DNA from: Hydrangea macrophylla
Lineage: Eukaryota; Streptophyta; Magnoliopsida; Cornales; Hydrangeaceae
Assembly: GCA_033977485.1 (NCBI GenBank)
Contig: CM066988.1
Location: 71,663,169 to 71,727,168 of the forward strand
DNA length: 64,000 nucleotides
Direction: 5' to 3'
In this document: positions 10,854 to 25,386 of the stretch, in pieces
Layout of the letters: each line of letters begins with the position of its first letter
Position numbering within the stretch: position 1 is the stretch's first letter
Translations under genes and position numbers: made by a program
The notes under the pieces: generated by a model
What the model saw: the letters and a program-made list of their open reading frames with translations, nothing else
The model's database searches: none
Told to the model about the DNA's origin: nothing

Positions 10854-12254
10854 ATAAACAAACAAAATGGCACACACGCGGAGTGTAGGCCCTATTCTAG
10901 TAGTTCTTTAAATGGCTCACTATAGCATGATATCATATGCACACACTTTAAACATATTGCAAGGTGGGATCTGAAATCTTTGTTACAACGTTTCACTAGT
11001 TTATTTTGAAATTTTCTTTTAAAAAAACCTTTTATTTGCTTCCTTTTGTTATACAAAGACATTTTTGTCTTTGTTTTTTTTTATTTGGTAAAAAAATTTT
11101 ACATGTCACATGGGTGCAATGCATGTGTGTGTGTGCCTATTCTATATGCCAAGGAAAAGAAAATCCTAACCTTAACACGTAAACATATAAGTACATAAAA
11201 TCCTCGCCCATGTCAAGTGCGCTAATTTCTCATACAAATAGTGAAATACACAGGTAAACATTTATTTTCAGATAAACATTTAAGGTATTCCACAGTGAAC
11301 GTCTAATACTCGGAGAGACTTCACAACAAAAAAGCACTCGTCAACACAGTTTCAGAGGGTTTTCTAACACACACCTCGTGAGTCAAAACTCACTCAGACA
11401 TGTGCCAAAATGCACAACACATCACATTATCATGCATGACAATGCACTGAAATACAATAACACAAATACGGGTGTTATAATAAACAAACAAAATGGCACA
11501 CACGCGGAGTGTAGGCCCTATTCTAGTAGTTCTTTAAATGGCTCACTATAGCATGATATCATATGCACACACTTTAAACATATTGCAAGGTGGGATCTGA
11601 AATCTTTGTTACAACGTTTCACTAGTTTATTTTGAAATTTTCTTTTAAAAAAACCTTTTATTTGCTTCCTTTTGTTATACAAAGACATTTTTGTCTTTGT
11701 TTTTTTTTATTTGGTAAAAAAATTTTACATGTCACATGGGTGCAATGCATGTGTGTGTGTGCCTATTCTATATGCCAAGGAAAAGAAAATCCTAACCTTA
11801 ACACGTAAACATATAAGTACATAAAATCCTCGCCCATGTCAAGTGCGCTAATTTCTCATACAAATAGTGAAATACACAGGTAAACATTTATTTTCAGATA
11901 AACATTTAAGGTATTCCACAGTGAACGTCTAATACTCGGAGAGACTTCACAACAAAAAAGCACTCGTCAACACAGTTTCAGAGGGTTTTCTAACACACAC
12001 CTCGTGAGTCAAAACTCACTCAGACATGTGCCAAAATGCACAACACATCACATTATCATGCATGACAATGCACTGAAATACAATAACACAAATACGGGTG
12101 TTATAATAAACAAACAAAATGGCACACACGCGGAGTGTAGGCCCTATTCTAGTAGTTCTTTAAATGGCTCACTATAGCATGATATCATATGCACACACTT
12201 TAAACATATTGCAAGGTGGGATCTGAAATCTTTGTTACAACGTTTCACTAGTTT
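10606..12254. repeat. 626-bp tandem repeat, about 2.6 copies, apparently identical
   Basis: Copies are 10606-11231, 11232-11857 and a partial third copy, 11858-12254. I found no difference between them by eye. Each full unit consists of the terminal 248 bp of an LTR plus 378 bp of non-LTR flank that includes a TG run. The duplication therefore happened after the LTR inserted, and recently, or it is an assembly artefact. Confidence 0.9.
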
Positions 12255-13320
12255 GGTGGTTGTAATTAGTAACAGCAAGTCAATTTCCTTATTAATTGTC
12301 CAATACAGCAGCCACTAAAGCAATGGACCTACCTAGGTTAGTTTACCCCCAACGCAAGCAGAAAGCTACTTATGTATGTAACAGCTATTTGCTCATCCTC
12401 TACTTTAAAAGTACTCTCAACTAACTTCTAGCATTCATGGACGAGATAAAGAAACAATAAAAGAACAGACTACATCAGTTTGAAGAGCAATAATGAACTT
12501 CCATTTCACCCTTCGGAGACTGACTTATGAGGTTTTCTCCAAAATCATCATTAGGCATCAAAATTATCCCTAGGATGCTATATAATATACATATACGTGT
12601 TATCCCTAGGATGTTTTCCTTCACGAAAAATGGTGTTCTTACTTAAATCCTCCCTGATTTTACATCCCGTTTGCATTTGGAATCCCAGTGGCAACGACAT
12701 ATCTTCCACAATTGCACCATAAAATTTTGGAAACATGGCTGAATTTTAAGTGATTGCCAAATTGTTATACGAATCGCAATTGCAGAATCAGCCACGTCAT
12801 TGATTCTCTAACATGTTTTCCAAACGGTGCCATAGAACCCCATTAAAACAACAAATAATGGTGTCACTTGAGTTTCACTTGACTTTGAATCCAACAAAAA
12901 GGATGATGGAAGAAGCATTCAAACCAACTTCCTCTCAAGTGTTGCTAATGATCAGAAAAGCATGCAATTGATGCATACAATATCAAGATTTTGATCTGCT
13001 TAGCCCCCAAACTCTTAACACAGTCTTCACTTCAGGATCGGTATATTCAGGAGATGTCAAATGTAACTAGTGTCTCAAAACTGTAGAAATTGTCAACTGT
13101 AATTAAATATGATTGATCTGAGTCAAATTGTACAATCACAAATCTCACAAACCTAAAACTATTTCCAAATCACTATTTCTTAACCTGGAATTCATCTGTA
13201 ATCTCAACCTCATAAGAAAGCAATCCAACAAATGCTATGGGATTGAAGTAGGTGCAATAACCAAACACGCCCTCAATTTTACAGACACCACAAATATCAC
13301 AAACATGTGCTTGTCGAGCA
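12255..13320. other. 3' flank and probable 3' UTR of the LARP6 gene
   Basis: AT-rich, with no recognisable coding sequence or complete transposon. The LARP6 stop codon is at 13321, so the 3' UTR must run leftward from there; I cannot place the polyadenylation site. An inverted pair of CCGTTTG/CAAACGG-type motifs near 12670 and 12830 hints at a decayed MITE but I could not find a duplication. Confidence 0.4.
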
Positions 13321-13448
13321 CTAATTTGGATTTGGAACCGGAGGCCGGCCACGTCCCATTGTAAATCCTCGGCTTCCATCAGGCATTTTTGGGCCAGGCG
13401 GTGGCTTTAAAATTTCACTGCCCAGACCAGAAGAAACAGTTCCATGGC
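13321..13448 (-). CDS. LARP6: LARP6 exon 11 (SUZ-C/LSA motif and stop)
   Basis: 128 nt encoding [20 protein letters not shown], then [13 protein letters not shown] and a Pro-rich end, stop TAG at 13323..13321. Acceptor TTTTTAG. The [16 protein letters not shown] signature marks the C-terminus of plant LARP6 proteins. Confidence 0.93.
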
Positions 13449-14304
13449 CTAAAAATGTTTTTTCACAACCCATAAGGAAAAAAAATTAAAAATTAAAAAT
13501 TTTAACAATTACAATGATGAGACCAGAAGCTCAACCAAAAAATCAAGTTGAAAATTGAAAGCAATGATTTGTTTAAATACCATATCCATTAGGGCCACGG
13601 TATTTTGGTCGCCTAGCTTGTCCTCGATTTTGATCCTTGTGTTCGGTCTTCTCCTTTGCTAGATGCCCTTCGTCCTGTAGTGGAACATAAGCGATAGACA
13701 AGAATATATATATATATATATATATTCAAGCTTGTAGAAAATTTTCTGTTTCTGAACCACTAAAAGACAAAAGATACGAAGATAGGAATGTAACCACCAC
13801 CATTAGTGTTGCAAGGACAATGGTAATATCCCAAATTAAACATTCCTTTTTAGCATCTTCTCAGAACCAGACAACGAAATTTTACTGCACAGATCTCTCT
13901 CTTTTTAAGAGAGTGCTTTTCATAGGATGCTTTTCAGGGGCATATTTCAACAGACATTAGAGGTGTCAGAAAAACCATGAACACCAAACTGACCGGACAT
14001 TTCAGTTTTCATGAGTGAATAAAGAGTTTGGTCAATGTGCAGATTTAAATAAAATACAACCGAATTGGCCGAAACTGACCAACAACCACTAAATAAAATG
14101 TTACCAGACTTTTTAACTTGTATATAGATATTTATAATTGGCCAACTTTTTACCATGAGGCGTCCCCACACAATTTGTACTCACCCTCACCACTACTAAC
14201 CCTGTTACCTCACCGATTTCTAACGCTAATGTTATTCTCTTATTCACAAAACGGCCAACATCAAGAATCGCTTCGTACTAGGGAGTTCCTCTTCTTCAAC
14301 CCCT

Positions 14305-14373
<69 letters not shown>

Positions 14374-17300
14374 AGAATATTACTTTGTTCAATCTGTGGA
14401 GTGTGAGAAGCTTGTCCAATTCCTCGCCGGTTGTTGATATTATCTTCACAGTTGCCTTCATCTTTAGTTAGAGTCTGGTAAGAATTCATTCTCCCAATGC
14501 TTTTCCGTTCTGTACACTTAAATCTCCGTTATATGACCACCAAACCATTGTTATTTGACTATGGCATCCCTCCTGCTCAAGATCTGATGCCCAAACCGAC
14601 TCCCTGACCAAAACCGACCATTAACCGATGCCCCAAAATCTGAAGACTCATTAGATGTATCGGTCGGTGTAGTTCTCTTTTTTTTTTTCTTTTCTTTTCT
14701 TTTCTTTTCTTCTTTTTGTCGGTGCGCTACAATATAACAAAACTGGATGTCTCTGTTCAGTTGATGAATAGCCGCATATAATGTTCTAAAAATTGCTAGG
14801 TGATAGTCGGGCGGTGGAGGGGGGCCTAGGCGGTTTATTTTTTTATAAGTAAAATTAATAATATAGTAGATATATATACCAGTTATGTCGTGCTATCTAG
14901 AAATAATTATAGTTTTGGGGTTCAATATATATATATATATATATGTATGTATATTATAACAGTTTTGTGGAGTTACTTGAAAATAAGTAAAGATCATAAT
15001 GAGTTTTAATATTTGTAAAATTATAGGGGATATATTAATAATAAACTTAAACATTAAGACTTAAGAGTATATACACATTTTAGCCATTAGGGTTTCATTC
15101 CTTGGACCAAAAAAAAAAAAAAGAATAAGAATCTCCTCCAGCAGACTCGCAGCTGAGAGAGAGAGAGAGCAGCACACGGTGACACACACATACACAGTTG
15201 CATAACACACTCTCGAACGCGCACGCGCGCACACTCGGCGACACACACAACGCACTGGAGGAGAGAGAGAAGATGCAAGGAGTAAGGGTAACCCCAAATT
15301 TCATAAACCCTAATTTGATCATTTTAGAAAACTTAGAAAACCCAGGTGTGTAACCCCTCTTATTCTTCTTGGCACCGTGTGTAATTACGTATTTTTTTAT
15401 TTTCCTTCTTATTTTACAAATTACAACCTCAACCCAGGCCCGGCTAGCTCCGCCTAGAGCCTGCCTAATCTACAGGCTGATTTTTACAAACGACTAGGGG
15501 AAAGTCGTGGCGGGCGGGCACCGCATAGCGCCAAGGGAGATTTTTAGAACACTTATCACATACCCCGACCAAAATCGACCAAGTTTCACCCTTAACAGAT
15601 ATCGCATTCATTAGGGAAATCTCTTTCTAGCAGGAATTCAAAAAGTTTTTTTTCGACTCGTTACATATCCCATCTGCACTTCCAGTATTGGCTTGTCTCC
15701 AAATCTAGTACAATCTGATCTACACCATGCTCTCAAGAGGCCAACATGGATGAAACTTGAAATTAATCATCTGTTTCGTTCAAGGATTTAGATAAGGAAA
15801 ACTATTCCCCTTACGTTTTCCACTGTTTTCTCCTCCACATTTAAATGGCATTAGAAATAAATAAAAAATCATAATATAATAGCAACTTGAGAAAAAAGGA
15901 AGGAAGCAACTGAAAATATTCCAAATTAATAAAAACTTATTTTTCACTCCGTCTCCTTCCTATTTTCCTTGTTTTCTTTATCAACCGAACAAAGACGAGA
16001 GCATTCCACAATGTTTTCTTTCCTTTTCCCTCACTAATCCATGAACCAAACAAAGCCTAAAGGAGCCAAGCAAGTGTTGTTCAACTGTATAAGAACCAAA
16101 AAATCACTAACCTTTCCATCGAGTGTGTCATCATGGTGCTCACTTGAATAATGGTTCTCCAAATCTCCTGCTGCATCAGATACATGGACGTTGCTACTCT
16201 TCTCAGAATCTGATTCCCTCCTTTGGCCTTTTCTCTTCTCTGCATGCATGCCCTGAAGCAGTAGCCGATAAACTAAAATCCATACATATTAATGCAAAGA
16301 ATAGAAGAAGAGGTGAAGAGGCCAACCACTGATCGCTTGAGAAGCTTGACCCGCATGCCATATCTCCAGTCTTCTTTATTATTTAATGACGCCACCTGAT
16401 CCATATTATTATCAACATAAAATTCCAAATCGTTGCAAATTGTTTTATCCCAACACTACAACAAACCATATGCACTAGATATGATAAACAAAGTTTGCAC
16501 TCACAGCTTTCTCAGCAGCCTCCACAGTCTCGTACTCCACAAGGGCATGCAACTACAAACAGAGACCAAAAGGATGTTGGAACTGCCCCAATTAACTTAA
16601 AACACACACTGACGGATCTCACAAACTTCAGAAATATGCACAACTGGGTGATATCGTAACTGCCCAATGGTCACACAGTAGAATTACACGGATCTCACAT
16701 ACTTGAGAAAACATTTACAACTGGACAATACCGTAACGGCCCAATGAACTTGAGACACTGGGATTAAACGGATCTCCCAAATTTCTAAAAAAAATTACAA
16801 CTGGACCAACTGGCAACCCAACAACCTTTTTCAAAAAGAGGGAAGAACACTTGATAACCTTTAAGAGTGGATCCAATAGAAGCCAGATCGATTTGTTCCT
16901 TGCGAGAAAGGCAGACCGCTTAGCATGTAAAGACTGTAAGGTCACGCCAGGAGAGAGTTTAACATCTCAACATAGACTTACTATTTTAAATATCCATATA
17001 AAGGGACAATGTTGTACTAGAAAAGACCCTATAAACCCGCGAACTAGGTGGTGGAACCTTAAAGGCGATAAACTAGCAATATTCCAAGAGAGAATGTATA
17101 CAGAAGCACCTTGGAATTTGGAAGATGGAAGCAATACTATGTGGGATAGAATGGCAGGGTGCATCACGAGAATATCAAAGGAGGTCCTCGGAGAGTCGAA
17201 GGGAAGAGGGTTAGCTTCTAAAGATACTTGGTGGTGGAATGAAGAGGTACAAGCTGCAGTAAAAACCAAAAAGGAATGCTTTAAGAAGTGGCAAAATGAT

Positions 17301-20300
17301 AGAAGTGAGGAACACTTCAAAAGATATAAATGTGCAAATAAGGAGGTTAAAAGGACAGTTAGAGTTGCTAAAATGGATGCCTATGACGCCTTCTACACCA
17401 AACTAGACACTAGAGAGGGAGAAAAATGTATTTATAAGCTTGCTAAGTCGAGAGAAAGGAAAACAAGAGACATTAATCAGGTTAAGTGTATAAAAAGCGA
17501 TGACTCTAGGGTATTAGTGAACGACAAAGAGATTAAGGAAAGGTGGAAGAGCTATTTTGAGAAGTTGCTGAATGGAAAACATATGGATAACACAATGGAA
17601 GAAGAAACTGGAAGTTACGATGAAATTAGAGAATTCAGATTCTATCGGAGAATAAGTAAAGTTTGAGGTGGAATTTGCTTTGAAGAAGATGAAACCCAAC
17701 AAGGCCTTACGACCAGATGGGATTCCCATTGAGGTTTGGAAATGCTTGGGAGATGTGGGGGCATCTTGGCTTACAAAATTTTTTAATAGGATTTTAATGA
17801 CTAGAAAAATGCCTGATGAGTGGAGGAAGAGCATCCTAGTGCCTATATATAAGAGTAAAGGAGATGTACAACAATGCAACAACTATAGAGGTATTAAGTT
17901 GATGAGCCAAACTATGAAGCTATGGGAGAGAGTGATGGAGCATCGCTTCAGAAGCGCAACATCAGTGTCAGAAAATTAGTTTGGATTTATGCCTGGGAGA
18001 TCAACTATGGAAGCAATTTATTTACTTAGAAGACTAATGGAAAAGTATAGAGAGAAAAAAAAAGATCTACATATGATTTTTATTGATTTAGAGAAAACTT
18101 ATGATAGAGTGCCTAGAGATTTAATTTGGTGGGTGCTAGAGAAGAAATGAGTGACCAAGGGTTATATTGACGTGGTGAAGGATATGTATGATGAAGCGGT
18201 TACTACAATTAGATCACCAGCCGGAGAAACCAGCGAATTCCCAATTACCGTAGGCCTGCACCAGGGGTCGGCCTTGAGCCCTTATTTGTTCGCCCTAATT
18301 ATGGATGAATTGACTAGACACATTCAAGATGAGGTCCCATGGTGTATGTTGTTCGCAGATGATATTGTTTTGGTTGATGAGACTAAAAGGGGACTCAACA
18401 CTAAATTAGAATCTTGGAAAGAAGCACTGGAGACTAAGGGGCTAAAGATAAGTAGGACGAAAACAGAATACATGGAATGTACTTTTAGCAACAGTGGAAG
18501 TAGAGACAACGAAGCAGTGAAGATCAAAGATCAGGAGATCCCAAAGAGGGAACACTTTCGCTATCTAGGTTCAATGATCAGTAGAGACGGAGAGATTGGT
18601 GATGACGTGACCTATAGAATAAAAATGGGTTGGCTTAAGTGGAGGAGTGCTTCTGGAGTATTATGTGATCGGAGAATACCAGCAAAATTGAAAGGAAAAT
18701 TTTATAGGACAGCTATTAGGCCAGCTATGCTCTACGGGACAGATGTTGGGCAACTAAGAAACAACACATTAGCAAAGTGAGTGTAGCGGAGATGAGGATG
18801 CTAAGATGGATGTGTGGTAAGACTAGGAAAGATGGAATTAGAAATGAGTACATCCGAGAAACTTTAGGAGTGACACATATTGAGGATAAGTTGAGGGAGA
18901 ATAGACTTGGATGGTTCGGCCATGTGCAACGAAGATCTGCAGATGCACCTGTGCGAAAGAGTGATAAGATCGTAGTGCCTGGAATGGTTAGAGGGAGAGG
19001 CAGACCTAGACTGACTTGGGAATATGTGGTGCAACAAGATATGAATATATATAATTTAAATGAGCATATAGCTCTTGATCGTGCAGAATGGAGAAAAAGG
19101 ATTCATACAGCCGACCCCAATTGATTGGGACACAAGGCTTGGTTTGGTTTGGTTTGGTTTGGTTTGGTTTGGTTTGCTGCAGACTATTGGGTCATCTAAA
19201 GCAGAGGCCATGAACCCAGGTTTGACTAAGAGAGGAAAATTCTTCTCATGCTTCATTTGCTTCTCAAAAGCATGATACACAGAAAATCCTTTAAAACTAG
19301 TTTCAAGCATTTTCCTTTCATCCATCTTTTTCAGATAACTAAACACTTAAAGCAGCTATCTTCTTCGGTTCCGTGCCATAGTGGAAGGGAGGTAGCTTGC
19401 TTTTAAAAGATTTTCGCTCATTTTCTTTAGAACCAAACGAACAAATACTGGATCTGTATTGGATGATAAAAGTCTCACAACAGGCTACTGTGAAAAAGAT
19501 AACCTTTTGTAAGAAAAAAGTTTGTTACTTCAAGAAAATAAAAAATACAAAAGAATTATGGAACGCAAACATGCTAAATTCACAAGCACATAATTGGAAT
19601 AAAGATCACAGCTAACTCCTTAACCTCTCCCCTTCCTTCCCAAAACCCAACTCAAAAAAAAAAAAAAAAAAAAAAAACCCCCAAGTGCAATCGTAAGAAT
19701 GATTGATAATGATTTTCTACAGACATAAAAGAATATTATTACCTGTTCGAAAAAGATATTTCGAAAACAGAAAACACCAGCCCAAAACCTATTCTACTGA
19801 GACTGCTTAAAAACATTTTAGAAGGATGCTTAAAATATCCCATGAGTACAAATGATTGGCTACACCTCAATTCAGACACAATACTAAAAAAAATTGGCCC
19901 ACTAAAACTGTTTAGAAGTCGAATTTCTCAACCACCAAACACAAAAGGGCACAAAACAGGTGAGGAATATGACGTGAAAAGCATATTACCAAAGCAAAAG
20001 AGAAAATGAGATGAGCTATAGACATGCAATGAGCACATTCCCCTTAATTTTTTCCTCATTGTCAGGTAAAGCCCACCAAATTCCTAAGAGGCATCAATAC
20101 ACAAACTGGAGAGTGATAATTCTAGAGTACAATAACGAAACTAAGCTGGCAAAATATATAAAAGCACATCACACTTCACAGATAAATAACCGGTTATTAT
20201 AGGAAACCAAGCTGACAGATGTCACCATATTCGTACACATATATTGCTTCAGATTGGGAGACATCTAATCTGTTTTGTACCTTGCCATTTAGCAGCTTCT

Positions 20301-23300
20301 CAGCAATTGTGAGTTTTTTTGGCTCATGTGCATCATGTGGGTCATGGATGGAAATATTCTTTACACTGGAGGTTTAAGAAACATTTTCCAGACTGGTTAA
20401 ATAATAAAGGTAGTAGACTCAATGATACATGTACAGGGAAGGGGTAAAATAACATACTTTCCAGCTTCGCCAAATATTCTCTGAATGTTCTCGGTTGAAT
20501 GATCCTCTGGTAAATTTTCTACTAAAACAGTGCATAACTAGAGACCAACAATTAGACGCTAAAGAATCTTTAAAAAAAAATAATTCCAAGTGCAAAAAAT
20601 CAAATTCCAATCACATATGTACCTTTGGATCCTTAACCTCAATCAATGGAAGAGGATGAAGTCTCCTCACCTTGTTCCCATTTGAATTTACGACCTGAAG
20701 TTACCAACAGAGAATATTTGTGTCCCTAATGATGTAAGAAACATATTGAGCATGAAGAGACGGAATAATCTTTAAAAGACCAAATGTTCTTTGATATTTC
20801 TAGAATTTCATTTTGGGCCATCTATTATCAATTGCATCACTTAAGCCCATCGATTCTTAAGTCAATTTCAGTTGAGGACAATTGTTTACAAATATGCCGA
20901 TTGAAGGCCCTAAAAAATTGTCCTCATTTGAAATGATTTTCATCAATTGTCCTCAATGAACCCGCTGTAAAAATAAGGGAAATGAAAATTTCAAGGAAAA
21001 TAGAGGGTGCCAAAGTGTATATGACCCTTCTAAAGGAAAAAAAAGCCCTGAGATGAGAGTAGGAAGTTAGGGAAATGAGCTTTACTATGCTTTTACAGAC
21101 AATTCAAAAAGAGTAGGAAGTTAAGAACTCAAACTAAGATGAGAAGGATGCAAAAAATTAACAAGCTTACAAGCTGAGAAGATTCCCTGAGTGCTGCCAC
21201 TATTAATGACCTGTCTTGGATGAGCTTTTTCATTTTCCTAAAAGAAGCAATCACTGCAATAGGAACTGCCAGAAGCAATATGCCATTTAGTTGTAGTTTA
21301 AAACTTCAGACGAGAAATACGAGGAAATAGCTGTAATATGTAGCTTTGTGGTATTGTTTTGAGTCTCTGAAATTAGTAAAGGAATACCACTGTCAAGTAA
21401 AAAGGAACAGCCGACACAAAATCATTGCAACTAAAAATCAGAGAAGAACAAAAATTCAAAAATATTTCCCTCCATCACTTCCACCACCAAGACCTGCTCT
21501 CTATATGTTGTCATATTACACTACCTCCATTATTCCGCACAAAAAATAAAATTATAAAATAAAAAATACAGAGTAAGAGCATCTCCAGTGGTGTTGAGGT
21601 GTATAGGGTAAACCAAACCAAACCAAACCAAGCCTTGTGTCCCAATCAATTGGGGTCGGCTGTATGAATTCTTTTTCTCCATTCTGCACGATCAAGAGAT
21701 ATATGCTCATTTAAATTATATATATTCATATCTTGTTGCACTACATATTCCCAAGTCAGTCTAGGTCTGCCTCTCCCTCTAACTATTCCAGCCAATACGA
21801 CCTTATCACTCTTTCGCACAGGTGCATCTACAGGTCTTCGTTGCACATGGCCGAACCATCTAAGTCTATTCTCCCTCAACTTATCCTCAATATGTGTCAC
21901 TCCTAAAGTCTCTCGGATGTACTCATTTCTAATTCTATCTTTCCTAGTCTTAACACACATCCATCTTAGCATCCTCATCTCCGCTACACTCACTTTGCTA
22001 ATGTGTTGTTTCTTAGTTGCCCAACACTCTGTCCCGTAGAGCATAGCTGGCCTAATAGCTGTCCTATAAAATTTTCCTTTCAATTTTGCTGGTATTCTCC
22101 GGTCACAAAATACTCCAGAAGCACTCCTCCACTTAAGCTAGCGCACTTTAATTCTATGGGTCACGTCATCACCAATCTCTCCGTCTCTACTAATCATTGA
22201 ACCTAGATAGCGAAAGTGTTCCCTCTTTGGGATCTCCTGATCTTCGATCTTCACTGCTTCGTTATCTCTACTTCCACTATTGCTAAAAGTACAATCCATG
22301 TATTTTGTTTTCGTCCTACTTATCTTTAGCCCCTTAGTCTCCAGTGCTTCTCTCCAAGCTTCTAGTTTAGTGTTGAGTCCCCTTTTAGTCTCATCAATCA
22401 AGACAATATCATCTACGAACAACTTACACCATGGGACCTCATCTTGAATGTGTCTAGTCAATTCATCCATAATTAGGGCGAACAAATAAAGGCTCAAGGC
22501 CGACCCCTGGTGCAGGCCTATGGTAATTGGGAATTCGCTTGTTTCTCTGGCTGGTGATCTAATTGTAGTAACCGCTTCATCATACATATCCTTCACCATG
22601 TCAATATAACCCTTGGTCAGTCCTTTCTTCTCTAGCTCCCACCAAATTAAATCTCTAGGCACTCTATCATAAGCTTTCTCTAAATCAATAAAAACCATAT
22701 GTAGATCTTTTTTTTTCTCTCTATACTTTTCCATTAGTCTTCTAAGTAAATAAATTGCTTCCATAGTTGATCTCCTAGGCATAAATCCAAACTGATTTTC
22801 TGACACTGATGCTGCGCCTCTTAAGCGATGCTCCATCACTCTCTCCCATAGCTTCATAGTATGGCTCATCAGTCATCAACTTAATACCTCTATAGTAAAG
22901 GGTAAATCTAATTTAAATTCATATACAGATGGGTGAAATTCTATAGCAGAGTAAAGGGGTAGCCGGCTATGGGAATGCCGAAACAATGCCGTTTGGCACT
23001 AATTTATGTCTCCCGTGTCGCCATCATATTGTGTCGCCTTTTCTAAGGATTTTCCATATCGCCATTCGTGTCCTGCCGTGTCTGTGTCGTTGTATCCGTA
23101 TCGATGCTTCTTAGGAGCTAATCCACTGAACCTAACCAACAGAAAGATTGCCCACAAATCACAGTGCAATAGAAAAGGGTCATGGCTACTGGAAATCACG
23201 GCAGAACAAATCAACCGGCGAGAGCATACGTGTTCAAGCCCATCAAGAGAGCCCACAAAGGGGCTGCACACTTCAAATCCCCCACGAAGGGCTGGCCGAG

Positions 23301-25336
23301 GACTGGACAAGGCTTGAAAGGGCTGGTCGATGGCTTGACAATGCCCGTAGGGGCTAGCTGAAGTTTAACGGTGGTTGAATCTGAAAGTAGCAGGAGTGAG
23401 GGTTATTTGAAAATACGAGAACAAACGAAGGACCCACAACAGCAACCCAAAATATTTAACGAAGACAAGAAGAGGATAGGGGTCTAGAGGGTGTTGAGCC
23501 GCAACCCGCCGGTGGAGCTTGAGAATCTATGCTTTGATTCCAAGAAGAAACGTATTTTTGGGTGAAATAATTTGTTATGATATTCCACAGGAATGATCAC
23601 TATATATAAATACACACATGGTGAAAAGCAAGGGGAAAAAAAAAAGAAATAAAATAAAATATTACAATCATATCCTAATCACATCCCAATCATATTCTAG
23701 GAAGCAGATGTACTTCATTTTGGTTGCCGTACGAGTATCGAATACCCCACGGGTACCGACATGGGTACGACACGCGTGGGTACGTGTCGAGCACTCCTAT
23801 AGCCGTGTCCTAGTGCTTTTAATTAAAATTGTGACACTGGGTACGGGATGGGTACGGCAGGGACACAGGTACTTTTAAGAAATAGAGATTGAAACTCTTT
23901 CTTCTTCTTTTTCTCTTTTATTTATTATTATTATTTTTTTTTTTTTTTTTGTATTTTTCCCCAGAGAGAGTTTTAACATCTCAACATAGACTTACCATTT
24001 GAGATATCCATATAAAAGGACAATGTCGTACTAGAAAAGACCCTATAAACCCGCGAACTAGGTGGTGGAACCTTAAAGGCAAGAAACTAGCAATATTTCA
24101 AGATAGAATACACAGAAGCACCATGGAATTTGAAAGATGGAAGCAATACTATGCGGGATAGAATGGTAGAGTGCATCACGAGAGTATCGAAAAAGGTCCT
24201 TGGAGAGTCGAAGGAAAGAGGGTTAGCCTCTAAAGATACTTGGTGGTGGAATGAAGGGGTACAAGCTGCAGTAAAAACCAAAAAGGATTGCTTTAAGAAG
24301 TGGCAAAATGATAGAAGTGAGGAAAACTTCAAGAGCTATAAATGTGCAAATAAAGAGGTTAAAAGGAGAGTTAGAGTTGCTAAAATGTAAGACTATGACA
24401 ACTTCTACACCAAGCTAGACACTAGAGAGGGAGAAAAATGTATTTATAAGCTTGCTAAGTCGAGAGAAAGGAAAACAAGAAACATTAATCAGGTTAAGTG
24501 TATAAAAAGCGATGACTCTAGGGTATTAGCGAACAACGAAGAGATTAAGGAAAGGTAGAAGAGCTATTTTGAGATGTTGCCGAATGAAATGGATAACACA
24601 ATTGAAGAAGAAACTGGAAGTTGCGATGAAACTAGAGAATACAGATTCTATCAGAGAATAAGAAAGTTTGAGGTGGAATTTGCTTTGAAGAAGATGAAAA
24701 CCCAACAAGGCCTTATGTAGGGCTGTAAGAAATTTTCGTAAAACCGACTCGACCGACCAGAACCGACCTGTTCTATCGGTTTTGGTCGGTTTTCCACCCT
24801 AATAGTCGGTTTGCGGTTTTGCTATTTTCAAAAACTGATTTTTCGGTTCGGTCCACAATACTTAATTCACTAGACCGAACACCGACCGCTATATATATAT
24901 ATATAAAAGAATGGTATATATAATTATTGTATATAAAAAGTCTAAACAAGATCACATAAACTGAGATAGTACCTCACTTCCCAAGGAGCCAAAGACAACT
25001 TTTCCATAAACCAAGAAAGTATTCCTGACAATTGAATATTTTAGTCTCATAATAAGTTATACTGTATTAGCTAGAGCCTAGACTTAATCTGATAAGTGAT
25101 ACCCAAAAAGACTTTCATAAACCAAGAAAGTATTCCTGACAATTGAATATTTTAGTCTCATAATAAGTTATACTGTATTAGCTAGAGCCTAGACTTAATC
25201 TGATAAGTGATACCCAAAAAGACTTTCACTTCCCAAGATTTTAGCAATAACTCTCTCAGAAACATTAACCAAAAGAGAAAACACCTACTTTCATTTCCCC
25301 CTCCCCTCTCTCTCTAACTCGCAGTAACCCTCTCAA

Positions 25337-25386
<50 letters not shown>

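Larger units (their letters stand above)
13958..15594. mobile_element. Non-autonomous hAT-like element in LARP6 intron 9
   Basis: Ends TAGAGGTGTCAGAAA and (inverted) TAAGGGTGAAACTTGG. Flanking 8-mers ACAGACAT (13950-13957) and ACAGATAT (15595-15602) match at 7 of 8, as expected for a hAT target duplication. Subterminal repeats of ACCGACC/GGTCGGT occur near both ends. No transposase frame is visible. Confidence 0.65.

Noticed and set aside
14118..14489. Open frames with poly-Ser-Leu/Thr-His or Arg-Glu/Val-Cys runs
   Set aside because: They are read through the CT/CA microsatellite and have no other conserved sequence.
15061..15322. Three overlapping minus-strand frames with Cys/Val/Arg runs
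   Set aside because: Overlap each other over GA/CA-rich low-complexity DNA inside a hAT-like element; a captured gene leader is possible but unsupported.
23006..23357. Overlapping open frames of about 70-100 residues on both strands
   Set aside because: No known motif, both strands open at once, located in repeat DNA of LARP6 intron 2.
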